Made by a program: the position numbers and the translations under genes. Shown here piece after piece: positions 24,940 to 34,011 of a stretch of 40,003 nucleotides of DNA. Within the stretch, counting starts at the first letter, position 1, and each line of letters starts with the position of its first letter. A model generated the notes under the pieces. It made no database searches, was not told the DNA's origin, and saw nothing but the letters and a program-made list of their open reading frames with translations. Origin of the DNA: Corynebacterium yonathiae (lineage in GTDB: Bacteria; Actinomycetota; Actinomycetes; Mycobacteriales; Mycobacteriaceae); NCBI RefSeq assembly GCF_022288805.1, contig NZ_JAKOPM010000020.1:1-40003 (forward strand), given 5' to 3'.

Positions 24940-25647
24940 ATGAGCAAAGCCAGTGACAATGCCCGATTCGACGAAATTGAAAACCTTGTGACCTCAGAGG
25001 AATACAAGGACAAGCTCAAAGCAGCAGAAACTACCTCACAACTGCGCGAGATTGGAACAGAGGCCGGCGTCGACGTTGACGACCGCAGTGACATGGGTAA
25101 GTTCATGCACAAGCTAAAAATCCTTGGCATTGACTACAAGGCCATGTCGGCTATCGAGAGGGAAGAGCGACAGGCTCGCCAGCACGAGCGCGCCGAAGAA
25201 CTCGCACAGAATGACGCCACTGGCCCTCGCCTAGATGTGTGGACGGGCGCAGTAGAAAGCGATAAGGGCGATAAAGGTGCTTTCGCCCTAGTTGACGAGA
25301 CGGGCGAGGCTATTTGGTTTGGCAGCTTCTTTGATAACGACGCCATCTATACGCCGGGCGATATTGGTAGCGCCGAGCAATCAGCCGCAGAGAAGGCGGT
25401 GTACCTTGCTCGCCGCGTACAAGAGGAAACGGGAGCAGAACTCATTGACCTGCATATCCACACCGAATATCCCGACCTTGATGAAGATGAGCTGCGACTT
25501 CGAGGCGTTGTCAAAGACTCGCAAGTCGCAGTGACCGTTGAGGTCGATCCGACAGATGAGCGTGCGTCCTCGGTAGCGCGTATGGGAGGGTTCCGCTCGC
25601 TGAAAAACGTTGACCTCGCAAGCCTTGTTGAACTCGATGATGAATAA
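24940..25647 (+). CDS. Soluble protein of unknown function in the transfer operon
   Basis: This 235-residue acidic cytoplasmic protein sits behind a strong AAGGAG. Residues 1-75 are helical and charged. Residues about 85-205 alternate strands and helices, with RLDVWTGAVES, FALVDETGEAIWFGSFF and a helix AAEKAVYLARRVQEETGAEL. The order resembles an RNase H-like fold, but the full set of catalytic acids is not evident. No family is recognised. The position just before the coupling protein suggests a relaxosome or coupling accessory, which is inference only. Confidence 0.6.
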   Translation: MSKASDNARFDEIENLVTSEEYKDKLKAAETTSQLREIGTEAGVDVDDRSDMGKFMHKLKILGIDYKAMSAIEREERQARQHERAEELAQNDATGPRLDVWTGAVESDKGDKGAFALVDETGEAIWFGSFFDNDAIYTPGDIGSAEQSAAEKAVYLARRVQEETGAELIDLHIHTEYPDLDEDELRLRGVVKDSQVAVTVEVDPTDERASSVARMGGFRSLKNVDLASLVELDDE

Positions 25648-25701
25648 CCGTCAAAGTGACGAAAACCCGCAGGTAAATAGCACAGGAAAGGACGAAGAGT
25701 A

Positions 25702-27432
25702 ATGGGCAAAACCAACCCCAGAAACTCAGGCGGGCCAGGAGCGGACGGGCAAACCATCTTCCTTGCCGTCATTCTCGTAGCAGCATTGTCCGTCCTTGGC
25801 ACCGTGCAAATCGGTGCAGTAGCAAGCTGGAAGCTTGCCGGTAAAGACAAACCACCTCTCAATCCATTTCAAACACTAGCCGGACTTATCAAAGGCCAGC
25901 TGGAGTGGACTGTCATTGCGACCGTTGCCGCAGTGCTGCTGTGGCTAGTTATTGCTGGGTTAGTTTATCTATGGGTGAAGTCCAAGCCGAAAAAGACCAC
26001 CAGCACTACGGGGCAGGCCTCAAAGTACTTGGCCCCCAAGGGCGATATTGCTTCCTTGTCGCGCAAAAGCGCAGAGAAGAAGGCAGCGAAGTTTATTGGC
26101 GAGGACGCCGCTAAAGACTATCCCGGCCTGCGCATGGGCAAAGATCTACAGTCTCGACGCGGGGTGTATTCCTCGTGGGAAGATCTGTATCTCGTGATCT
26201 TCGGGCCTCGCCGAGGAAAGACCACGTCTCAGGTTATTCCGGCCATTGTTGATGCTCCGGGAAACGTACTGACCACCTCAAACAAGGCCGATATTGTCTA
26301 TGACACCGCCGCGATTACGGAGGCACGTGGAAACATCTGGATTTTCGACCCACAAGGCCTTGTTGCTGGCCGCGACGATCGCCCGTGGTATTTCGACCCT
26401 CTCGACGCGGTACGCCGCGATCCGATGAAGATGGACAGCGAAGCTATCGCGCTGGCCGATATTTTCCGCTCTGCAGCTCACGGTGATAACAGCACTGGCG
26501 ACGCCTTCTTCTCCGAGGGCGGTCGTGACCTGCTTGGCAGGCTGTTTCTCGCCGCAGCACTGGACAACCGCCCTATTACCGACGTTTTCCGCTGGGTTAA
26601 CGACGATGAAGACCGCACGCCAGTAGGTATTTTGCAGCGCTTTGACGAATGGGAATCCATGGCCGACGCGCTCAACGGAACCTACAGCATTACCGAGCGC
26701 ACCCGCTCCGGTCTTTTCTCCCAAGCAGCGCAAATGGCTGCGCCACTGGGACGACGAGCCATCAGGCAGTGGGTTACCCCAGGCGAGGACAAGGACAAGT
26801 TCGAACCAGAGCAGTTTGTCCGCGCCGACCACGACACGTTGTATCTGTTGTCCAAGGAAGGCGTAGACAACGCGGCTGCTCTAACGACGGCACTAGCAGC
26901 GGCCACGATGAAAGCTGCCGAGCGCTATGGCGAAGAAAACGGTCTGCGACTTCCAGTGCCGATGATTGCCGCACTCGATGAGGCTGCGAACACGGTTCCG
27001 TGGCCCGAGCTTCCTAAGCTGTACTCCCACTACGGTTCGCGTGGAATTATCGTCATGACCATCTTGCAGTCTTATGCCCAAGGCGTAAAAGCCTGGGGCA
27101 AGGAAGGAATGGAGGCGTTATGGTCTGCTGCGTCCGTTCTGCTCTACGGCGGCGGTGTCCGTGACCAGGACATGCTCAACAAGCTAGAGCTTCTTATTGG
27201 AGACTATGAAGAGCTGACCAAATCCGTATCTCGATCGGCAGACGGAGGACGCTCAACGTCAATACAAGCGCGGGAAAAGAAGATCCTTAACGCGGCAGAA
27301 CTTGCCGCCTTGCCCTATGGGCAAGCACTCGCCTTTACCGGGCGACGGCCGTTCGCGCTGTATCTAGAGCCGTTCTGGGAGCGCACCTACTGGAACGACG
27401 AAACCCGCCAGCTGCTTCCTGCACAACAGTAA
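25702..27432 (+). CDS. VirD4/TraG-type coupling ATPase
   Basis: This 576-residue type IV coupling protein links the relaxosome to the T4SS. Two N-terminal membrane helices lie at about 14-36 and 67-92. A Walker A-like GPRRGKTTSQ follows near 168-177, then the VirD4-typical NKADIVYDTA and WIFDPQG. Walker B IAALDEAAN is near 421, with the RGIIVMTILQSYAQ and GGGVRDQD segments after it. The C-terminus (PFALYLEPFWER) is typical of actinobacterial TraG-like proteins. A GGA-rich ribosome-binding site precedes the ATG. It is expected to recognise export signals on the relaxase and possibly on the DarB-like protein. Confidence 0.9.
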   Translation: MGKTNPRNSGGPGADGQTIFLAVILVAALSVLGTVQIGAVASWKLAGKDKPPLNPFQTLAGLIKGQLEWTVIATVAAVLLWLVIAGLVYLWVKSKPKKTTSTTGQASKYLAPKGDIASLSRKSAEKKAAKFIGEDAAKDYPGLRMGKDLQSRRGVYSSWEDLYLVIFGPRRGKTTSQVIPAIVDAPGNVLTTSNKADIVYDTAAITEARGNIWIFDPQGLVAGRDDRPWYFDPLDAVRRDPMKMDSEAIALADIFRSAAHGDNSTGDAFFSEGGRDLLGRLFLAAALDNRPITDVFRWVNDDEDRTPVGILQRFDEWESMADALNGTYSITERTRSGLFSQAAQMAAPLGRRAIRQWVTPGEDKDKFEPEQFVRADHDTLYLLSKEGVDNAAALTTALAAATMKAAERYGEENGLRLPVPMIAALDEAANTVPWPELPKLYSHYGSRGIIVMTILQSYAQGVKAWGKEGMEALWSAASVLLYGGGVRDQDMLNKLELLIGDYEELTKSVSRSADGGRSTSIQAREKKILNAAELAALPYGQALAFTGRRPFALYLEPFWERTYWNDETRQLLPAQQ

Positions 27433-27450
27433 CTACCACCGGAGGAATCC

Positions 27451-27807
27451 ATGGCAGAAGAGAAAATCGATCCCAAAGACTTCCACTACAAAAGCGTCTT
27501 CGAGTTTGTCGATAAGTTCCTAGTGACTATGTACCCGACTACCGACAACCGGATGAAAAACATCGCGTGGTCTCCCACTTGGTGGAACCACCCCGAGGTA
27601 ATTGCCCGACTAGACGGGCTCTGGAAGCGCTACGAGTATCTGCGGGTAAAGGAGCCAGATACTGCACTTGAGACCTTCCTGCGCCTGCACGGCGACTACC
27701 ACATGCGACAAATCATGAAGGACGACGGAGTCTTCGCTGATTGTAAGCGTGAAGACGTTCCATCTCGTCCGCTACCAGTTACTTCCGCAACTAAACCCGC
27801 CTCCTAA
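27451..27807 (+). CDS. DUF4913-like small protein
   Basis: This 118-residue soluble protein sits behind a strong GGAGGA, 18 bases after the coupling protein. The pattern IAWSPTWWNHPEVIARLDGLWK followed by a helix and a FLRLHGDYHMRQIM segment matches the DUF4913 family of actinobacterial mobile elements. The conserved WW, H and D-H residues are present. Function is unknown. Its constant place next to coupling proteins suggests an accessory of DNA transfer. Confidence 0.75.
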   Translation: MAEEKIDPKDFHYKSVFEFVDKFLVTMYPTTDNRMKNIAWSPTWWNHPEVIARLDGLWKRYEYLRVKEPDTALETFLRLHGDYHMRQIMKDDGVFADCKREDVPSRPLPVTSATKPAS

Positions 27808-27830
27808 ACACAAGCGAAAGGACACCTACT

Positions 27831-28457
27831 ATGTCTCGTACATCTGTCGATGCGTCCACAGCCCGCACTATCCGAAACCTGCGCCGCGCACTACATGCAG
27901 AGCGTGTACGCCACTTTCCTCCACGCACGATTCAGCCCGGCCCCAACGCTCTCACACGCATGGCAGGCGGAGCACTCGCAGTAGAAGGGTGCCGAGCGCT
28001 CATAGAAGAAAATGAGCAATCCCGCACATGGGTCATTGATGATTTCAACCGCCGCGGTATGGCCGAATCTGCCGCCGCTATCGCCGATAGCTTCGAGGAC
28101 AACATGGCCTTTACTGACGAAGATGGCCACGATTTCCGATTTTCTTCCCGTGACGGAGAACTTTCGCGTTATAGCGTGGAACGCCTTGGCAAAGACATCT
28201 CCGCAGCAGCCGGAGACGACGACGCCCGCGAGGTCACCGCATTGTCTCCGGCAGAAGTGATTGAAGATCTAGAAGCTCAGGACGCAGATCCCGAAGCCAT
28301 TGATTCCTACGCTCTCGCAGTAGGCGACAGTGACGTATCCCCCAGCGATCAGCTAGTTAACCAGCTACAGGAAGAGACCAGCGAAGAACTGGAATCGCCG
28401 GGTAACGAACTTGCTGACGCAGCCGAACAAGCCGATGAGCAGGTTGCCGAAATGTAG
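27831..28457 (+). CDS. Last gene of the transfer operon, unknown
   Basis: This 208-residue protein has AAAGGA upstream of its ATG. The N-terminal 45 residues are basic (TIRNLRRALHAERVRHF). The middle part (SRTWVIDDFNRRGMAESAAAIAD, then HDFRFSSRDGELSRYSVERL) looks folded. The last 100 residues are strongly acidic and disordered (SEELESPGNELADAAEQADEQ). It has no signal or membrane helix. I do not recognise the family. Its acidic tail recalls the acidic tails of the relaxase and DarB-like protein but lacks their DFLxxLGLG motif. Confidence 0.6.
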   Translation: MSRTSVDASTARTIRNLRRALHAERVRHFPPRTIQPGPNALTRMAGGALAVEGCRALIEENEQSRTWVIDDFNRRGMAESAAAIADSFEDNMAFTDEDGHDFRFSSRDGELSRYSVERLGKDISAAAGDDDAREVTALSPAEVIEDLEAQDADPEAIDSYALAVGDSDVSPSDQLVNQLQEETSEELESPGNELADAAEQADEQVAEM

Positions 28458-28473
28458 CCATACACCCGCGCAC

Positions 28474-28517
28474 AAGGCGGTAGAAAGACCAGACGGTTCT
28501 TTCTACCGCCTTTCTGT
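28474..28517. terminator. Bidirectional terminator between the transfer operon and the relaxase gene
   Basis: AAGGCGGTAGAAAGA pairs with TCTTTCTACCGCCTT (28474-28512), a 15-bp stem, with T-rich sequence after it on the plus strand. It sits in the convergent gap between the plus-strand operon and the minus-strand relaxase gene. Confidence 0.88.
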
Positions 28518-28521
28518 TTAT

Positions 28522-31500
28522 CTAGAGCTCTGGGCCTTGCTCTTCTTCAAGCTCATCAGCGGGTGCTTGTTCGTCGGTGGTGTCGCTGTCGCTGGTAACG
28601 CTTTGCTGTTCGCCGCCTAGTCCGAGGCTGGCGAGGAAGTCGAGGCCTGCTTGCGCGCCCTCGTGCAGTTCGTCGGCGTCTTCATCTTCTGCTGTGGTCT
28701 CGGGTGCAGGTTGCTCTTCCTTTACGGTGTTCTGGACGGCGGCGTCTTGCTCATCGTGGTGAGTCTCGTCATTGTCTGGTTCGTAGGCAGCAGCAATGGT
28801 TTCAGCCATCATGTCGCGGATTGCCTCTTGTGCTGGCTCATCTACGCCCAGGCGGCGTAGTTCATAGGTGCGTTGTGCGGCAAGTAGGTTGACTTCATCA
28901 GCGATGTAGCCTGCATGGTCGGCAACATCGTTGGGTATTTCTTCTGCACGCAAGCGCGTGGCGATGTCTGCGCGGTCGGCCCAGTCCATCTTGTCGCGGC
29001 GAATCGTATCTAGTCGTTGTTGAAGCTTGTGGGCGTGCTCGCTGTCGTGTTGTGCGGCAGCGTGGAGGCGCTTGTCCCATTCTTCTGTGTCGTCGGCGCG
29101 GTAGCAGATTTCCTCCCACAGACCTGCCTCCGGCAGGTTAGAACCGGTGTCTTCAATGGCCTGCTGCGCCAAGCTGCGGCGCTGTTGCGCCTGTTCAAGG
29201 CGCTTGTGCGCATGGTCTATGCGCTGTTGGTACGTGCCAAAGCCTGCGGCGTCGTGGTCGTAGTCCCGCTCGGCTACCGGGCGGGTGTAGTCCTCTGCCA
29301 GTAGGCGTTGGTGCTCAATGTCTGCGCGGGCTGTTTCTTCTTCACGAAGGGCCGCACTGTGGTCTGCCATGGCCTGCTCGTAGGCGCGAATGCGCCCAGC
29401 AGTAAGTACTACCTGCTGGTAGTTAGCCTGTACCTCGTTGAGGGCTGCGTCTTTGTCCTCGTGTAGGCGAGTAGTAATACTTGCCTCCTGCCAGGTCAGC
29501 GACTCAACCTTTGAACGGGCAAAGCGTGCGTGCTCGGCCAGCACAGTTTGGTTGAGCTGGTTGAGGTTTCCTTCCTTTCCAGTAAGGCGAGCAGTTTCCG
29601 CGCGGTCGTAAGGGTTGTGGGTGCGCAGCCACGTATCGAGTTCTATATCTGTCTGACCAGATACAGGAGGCAGCTGGTTGCGCTTTCCGGTATCGCGCAG
29701 GCGGAGCTGTTCGTCCAGCCGGTAGCGGATAAGGCGTGCTGGATCGTGGGCGTTGTCAATATCGCGGGTAGCAGCGTCCATGACGGTGCGCGGGTCAATG
29801 CCCGCGTCAATGAGTTTTGCCCAGCCGTGGCGGATTGGTTCTGCGCCGTCGTTACTGGTCTCAATCTTTCGGGCAAGGTCACCGGGGAGCGTATCGATCC
29901 AGTCGGGGAGGTAGGCGTCGATGAAGTCGTTGGTGGCTTCGTCTTTGCCCATAAGCCACAGGCCCATCATGCGATCGGGTGAGGTTTGCTCGTCTACGAC
30001 TTCGGCGATGACCTCGCGTGCGGCCTTCGGGGTGGTATCGCGCGAGATTGCCTTATTAAAGACGTCCCTAGGACTCGGGGCTTGGTCTATGCCTTGGTAG
30101 TGGTAGTGGCCTTCCTCAGCAAGTTCATCTAGCTGGTGTTCGGTCACAGCATAGATGTGGTTGGCGATTTTGCCGCGTGTCAGCGCCACATACAGCCCGG
30201 CCCTATCGACGTGGTGGTCAATGACCGCACGGGTACAGTCCACGGTGCTGCCCTGGGCGCGGTGGACGGTAGCAGCGTAGCCCAACTGCACGTTGTCGTG
30301 GACGTAGTCTGCTGGCAGGCACAGTTCCTCGCCGGTTGCTGTGTTGCGGGCGGTGATACTGCCGTCCTCGGCAATGGCGGTGACAGTAAGCAGTGTGCCG
30401 TTGTTGATCCGGGTACTCGTTGCGGTCTCGTCGTCGTAGAAAGTCTGGTTTTTGCGCGCCAGAATCGTATCGCCAACGCCTGCTTTTTCCCCTCTGGAAA
30501 GCTGGGCTTCCATGGTGGTATCAACAACGCCGTGGGCGATGTAGTGGGCGCGGATTTTCTCGTTGAGCTCTGCCACATCGTGGTTGGTGGCAGCAATAAG
30601 AAGGCTGGATTTACCGCTAGAAATATCAGCCAGGTAGTCTGCTGCGGCTTTATCCAGCATGTCGCTGCGTGCGCCACCATTGACCCAACCACGCTCAGCG
30701 TAGAAGTCGAAGGTAGAAGAATCTCCTTCACGCAAGCGCAAGCTGGTGGCAGATTGTTCACTATCTCCGCCGAAGCGTACTACTTCGGAGAGTTGATTAT
30801 CAGTGCGCTCGGCGGCGTTGACCATAGCGCCGAATAGGCCACCGTTTTCTACTGCGCCGAGCTGTTTGTGGTCGCCGATAAAGCGCACGACTGCGCCTGC
30901 CTCTTCGGCAATTTCTAGCAGTGAGCCGATGTTAGGAGTCGAGGCCATGCCGGCCTCATCAACGATGATCATATCACCTGCGTTAATGGATACGGGAAGG
31001 TCTTTGAGGCTGTGGCCGGGTTTTGTTGGGTGGTTTCCTCGCCAGGTGTAGGTGAGTTTGTCGATGGTAAAAGCGTCAAAGCCTAAGTCCTCCGACAACA
31101 CGTCTGCGGCTTGTGCAGACGGTGCCAGGCCAATCACGTTGCGGCCTTCATTGGCCCAGACGTTGGCGACAAGGCGCATAGATGCGGTCTTGCCGGTGCC
31201 TGCCGGGCCTACGCCAGTAGCGGCCAGTGTGCCGCAGGTAAGCAGGTAGCGCGCCATGGATTCCTGCCCTGCGTTAAGGCGGAACCCGGCCTCTGCTTCG
31301 TGCTCATCAAGTGCTTTATCAATCGCTGCCGATGGTGCGAATGCGGCCACCGGCTCGTTGAGTGCAGCCAGTGCCTTGTCTTCGGTATCGAGAATGTCCT
31401 GGGTGGTATAAAGCTCACTATCAGCGCGGGTATCGCGGGCTTTACCTGCCGTGTTTTTCAACGCCTCGGGCAATTCCAACACGTCGAAGTCGTTGAGCGC

Positions 31501-32973
31501 AATAGCTTTATCGCGCACGATAGCCTCGACCACAGTGGCGTGGATAAGGTCGCGATCGGAAAGAGAATTAAAGCGATAGCCTTGGAGCTTTCCACCCGCA
31601 GCAGTAGCTACATGCGAGGTACGAAAGTAGGAACGACGCCTGGTCACCGTGGATAGAACGTCGTCAATAAGGCCCGATAGGTGGACCTCGGCGTCAAATA
31701 GTGGGCGCTCATCATGGCCAGAATTTGCGGCAAGTTGAGCGATAGAAGCTAGTTCTTCTGCGCCGTTGTTGCGGGCGGATACTTCCGCTTTCCAGCCTGC
31801 GCGAAGCTCTGAAAGGCTTTCTGGTTCACGCTTAGCATCACGGGTTTCCAAGATAGCTTGCTGCCATAAACGCCCTACCTCAACCGAGTTTGGGGTTGTG
31901 CCGCGCGCGGCAACGAACTCTTCGACCAGGCGATTGTAGACCGGTTCTGCGCCGCGTCGACGCTTAGAAAAAGACTCCATCAACGACTCGGAAATACCCT
32001 CGATCTCCCACGTTGGTTCTTTGTTTGCGCCGTGGTCGCGGGCGGTGAAAGTGTAGCCCATGTTGTTGGATAACAGGGTGTTCAAGATGGAGTCATAGCG
32101 GTGAGAAATCGACTGATGATACTTCATCAACGTGTACCCATCGATAGACAACCAGCGTCCATCTTCGGTTTGAACCTTGTTGGATACCAGCACGTGCGAG
32201 TGCAGATCCGGGTCTCCTGCGCGCGTATCGTAGTGCTTAAATTCAGACGCTACGAACCCTTTAGTCTTGACTTGTTCACGCCCCTGCTTGCCTACTCGGG
32301 TAAATAAAGCGTTGTCTTCGGCCCACGCCATAGCCTCTTTGACGGCCTGGTGATGAAGCTTTTCAATGCGCTGCGCGGTCTCTTCATCAGACAACGCCCA
32401 CACCACGGATACGGACTTTGCGGGCGAAAAAGTAAGGTCAAAACCCGAGACAGATTGGCGCACATTGTCTTTAAGACCGTTGACCCAGTTGACGATTTCC
32501 CGGCCCGATTGCGGCTCAACACCGTGTTCTTCAATGAAGAATTCCCGGCCAATATTCTGCACTAATTCGGCGCGCTCCTGCTTTCCCATCAGCGTGCCCG
32601 TTGTCTGCCGATGGCGGCGCTCAGCGTCACGAAGTGCGACCAAAACCGGTACATCATTCGTGAAATTAGCGAACGGTCGACCCAGCTGAACGTCCTTGAT
32701 TTTCTGTCCCTCGGACATCTTCATATCCGCATCTGGGTGCAGTCCCTCGCCATACAATGCGGCCATTTGCGACTCGGTAACTTCCCCACCCTGCACGACA
32801 TTCTCGGTGTTCAAACCGGCAAGACCAGAGCCCAGCCAACGCCCCGGAGGGGTTCCTTTAGCGTCGTAATACTTCGACAAACTCGGCGCGTCTGTTGGCC
32901 CATCATTGGTAGCCACAGAGCGCAACAGGTACTCATAACCTGTTCCGCTGTTGACTACGCGCAGGGTCATCAT
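28522..32973 (-). CDS. MobF (TrwC/TraI-type) relaxase-helicase
   Basis: This 1483-residue enzyme nicks oriT, stays covalently bound to the 5' end and unwinds the plasmid. I chose the ATG at 32973, a tandem ATG-ATG behind AGGGCG, because MMTLRVVNSGTGYEYLLRSV is the canonical MobF start; an upstream in-frame start would add 36 Arg-rich residues. The catalytic tyrosines are in LSKYYDAKG. The three-histidine metal site is HYDTRAGDPDLHSHV near 248-261. The RecD-like helicase has GPAGTGKT near 589, IIVDEAGMAS, TVHRAQGST and YVALTRGK near 929. A coiled-coil region follows. The C-terminal 45 residues carry AQAGLDFLASLGLGGE and an acidic tail shared with the DarB-like protein. Confidence 0.93.
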   Translation of the reverse strand: MMTLRVVNSGTGYEYLLRSVATNDGPTDAPSLSKYYDAKGTPPGRWLGSGLAGLNTENVVQGGEVTESQMAALYGEGLHPDADMKMSEGQKIKDVQLGRPFANFTNDVPVLVALRDAERRHRQTTGTLMGKQERAELVQNIGREFFIEEHGVEPQSGREIVNWVNGLKDNVRQSVSGFDLTFSPAKSVSVVWALSDEETAQRIEKLHHQAVKEAMAWAEDNALFTRVGKQGREQVKTKGFVASEFKHYDTRAGDPDLHSHVLVSNKVQTEDGRWLSIDGYTLMKYHQSISHRYDSILNTLLSNNMGYTFTARDHGANKEPTWEIEGISESLMESFSKRRRGAEPVYNRLVEEFVAARGTTPNSVEVGRLWQQAILETRDAKREPESLSELRAGWKAEVSARNNGAEELASIAQLAANSGHDERPLFDAEVHLSGLIDDVLSTVTRRRSYFRTSHVATAAGGKLQGYRFNSLSDRDLIHATVVEAIVRDKAIALNDFDVLELPEALKNTAGKARDTRADSELYTTQDILDTEDKALAALNEPVAAFAPSAAIDKALDEHEAEAGFRLNAGQESMARYLLTCGTLAATGVGPAGTGKTASMRLVANVWANEGRNVIGLAPSAQAADVLSEDLGFDAFTIDKLTYTWRGNHPTKPGHSLKDLPVSINAGDMIIVDEAGMASTPNIGSLLEIAEEAGAVVRFIGDHKQLGAVENGGLFGAMVNAAERTDNQLSEVVRFGGDSEQSATSLRLREGDSSTFDFYAERGWVNGGARSDMLDKAAADYLADISSGKSSLLIAATNHDVAELNEKIRAHYIAHGVVDTTMEAQLSRGEKAGVGDTILARKNQTFYDDETATSTRINNGTLLTVTAIAEDGSITARNTATGEELCLPADYVHDNVQLGYAATVHRAQGSTVDCTRAVIDHHVDRAGLYVALTRGKIANHIYAVTEHQLDELAEEGHYHYQGIDQAPSPRDVFNKAISRDTTPKAAREVIAEVVDEQTSPDRMMGLWLMGKDEATNDFIDAYLPDWIDTLPGDLARKIETSNDGAEPIRHGWAKLIDAGIDPRTVMDAATRDIDNAHDPARLIRYRLDEQLRLRDTGKRNQLPPVSGQTDIELDTWLRTHNPYDRAETARLTGKEGNLNQLNQTVLAEHARFARSKVESLTWQEASITTRLHEDKDAALNEVQANYQQVVLTAGRIRAYEQAMADHSAALREEETARADIEHQRLLAEDYTRPVAERDYDHDAAGFGTYQQRIDHAHKRLEQAQQRRSLAQQAIEDTGSNLPEAGLWEEICYRADDTEEWDKRLHAAAQHDSEHAHKLQQRLDTIRRDKMDWADRADIATRLRAEEIPNDVADHAGYIADEVNLLAAQRTYELRRLGVDEPAQEAIRDMMAETIAAAYEPDNDETHHDEQDAAVQNTVKEEQPAPETTAEDEDADELHEGAQAGLDFLASLGLGGEQQSVTSDSDTTDEQAPADELEEEQGPEL

Positions 32974-33184
32974 GCGCCCTAGTCTAGCAGCAAAAACCCG
33001 ATTAACACTAAGAGTGCATATAGTGTGTGTCTGAAAGCGCGCTTGCGCGCGTCGACGCGGCCGTGCGCCGCGTCTGGCCATGAGCGAGAAAGCCTCGTCT
33101 TTCTGTTTGGGCTCTGGTCTTTTCGCGTCAGCGGGTGTTTGTGTCAGGGTTGCGATGGTGTGTGTGCGCTGGCATTGTGGGCTT
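32974..33184. other. Candidate origin of transfer (oriT)
   Basis: This is the only intergenic region between the relaxase gene and the divergent accessory gene. It contains AAGCGCGCTT followed by another GCGCGC (about 33036-33052) and an 8-bp inverted repeat GACGCGGC/GCCGCGTC at about 33054-33074. An AT-rich stretch precedes them (33000-33030). MobF plasmids usually keep oriT beside the relaxase gene with such inverted repeats near nic. The nic site itself cannot be identified by eye. Confidence 0.45.
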
Positions 33185-33580
33185 ATGGTTACCGCAAGTA
33201 GAAGTTTGAAGAAGCGTCAGGAACTACGTCAGCATCTCGAAGATGAACAGCGCAAGCTGCGCGACAGGAAGAAGAAACTCAACTCGCTACTGTCGCTAAT
33301 CGACCAGCGCGAGAAACTCGATGAAAAGATTGGCGAAGCCTCACAAGAAATTATCGACCTAGGCGAGTCCAAGGAACTTGTGCGCGAGCTCGTTGGTGTC
33401 AGCCAGCGGGACTTCAACGACATGCTGGGGGCCGCTAGTGATTCCTCCCCTAGTGCGCAGGATTCGTCTGGAGACGATGAGTCGCACACTGGTGATGATG
33501 AGCGCCTGGACAACGACGAAGCCGCCAGCGCCTCTGAGGGCGCTGGCGGCGAGGGTGGCCACGATTCTGATGGTCAGTAG
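33185..33580 (+). CDS. Coiled-coil relaxosome accessory candidate
   Basis: I chose the ATG at 33185 because the longer frame from 33080 begins in the putative oriT with unlikely Cys-rich sequence. The product has 131 residues. Residues about 5-70 form a charged coiled coil (LKKRQELRQHLEDEQRKLRD), with LVRELVGVSQRDFNDMLG after it, and the last 50 residues are acidic and disordered. It diverges from the relaxase gene across the oriT candidate. Small MobC-like proteins in this position help the relaxase bind oriT. This role is inferred from position, since no MobC motif is evident. Confidence 0.6.
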   Translation: MVTASRSLKKRQELRQHLEDEQRKLRDRKKKLNSLLSLIDQREKLDEKIGEASQEIIDLGESKELVRELVGVSQRDFNDMLGAASDSSPSAQDSSGDDESHTGDDERLDNDEAASASEGAGGEGGHDSDGQ

Positions 33581-33619
33581 TCGGTAGAGAGAAAGAGAAT
33601 TCTTTCGCGGTGATTCTGG

Positions 33620-33943
33620 CTAGTACTTCTGCTCGTTGGGGTCGTAGTACTCGCCAGGGTTAGCGGGCGCGTCTTCGTAGGTGTTGGAGTACGGCGAGTC
33701 GTTCGTCTCGTCGGTGGCGCGCTCGTAGTGGTCGGCCATGGAGCCAATCATCACACCGAGGAAGGTAAGGAAATACCAGATGATTACCCAAGCGATGATT
33801 CCGCCTAATGCTCTGAGGATTCCTGCCACCAGTCCTGCTCGTCGTATCTGGGCGATGAGCATCCAGATAGGTATGGCAATCAGGGCGAGTTGCCACCAGC
33901 CGGGAACGTGGTTGGTGGATTCGATAAATGGCAGTGCTTCCAT
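33620..33943 (-). CDS. Small membrane protein
   Basis: This 107-residue protein has two hydrophobic helices, at about 17-34 (WWQLALIAIPIWMLIAQI) and 38-70 (GLVAGILRALGGIIAWVIIWYFLTFLGVMIG). An acidic Asn/Pro/Tyr-rich tail follows (GEYYDPNEQKY). The ATG has AGGAAGGACAC upstream. It is convergent with the accessory gene at 33185. No family is recognised. Its place between relaxosome and HNH genes would suit an entry-exclusion or surface protein, but nothing in the sequence proves that. Confidence 0.6.
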   Translation of the reverse strand: MEALPFIESTNHVPGWWQLALIAIPIWMLIAQIRRAGLVAGILRALGGIIAWVIIWYFLTFLGVMIGSMADHYERATDETNDSPYSNTYEDAPANPGEYYDPNEQKY

Positions 33944-34011
33944 GGGTGTGTCCTTCCTCTCTGTGGTGCGTGCTGCCTATGGTGTCATAAGCGTCGGACG
34001 TGTGGGGTGTC

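Noticed and set aside
30136..30837. 233-codon plus-strand frame within the relaxase gene
   Set aside because: It is opposite the conserved helicase domain, has no ribosome-binding site, and shows no recognisable domain.
33080..33184. N-terminal extension of the coiled-coil accessory protein
   Set aside because: The extra 35 residues are Cys/Val/Trp-rich, overlap the oriT candidate and start within the relaxase upstream region. The ATG at 33185 gives a normal coiled-coil start.
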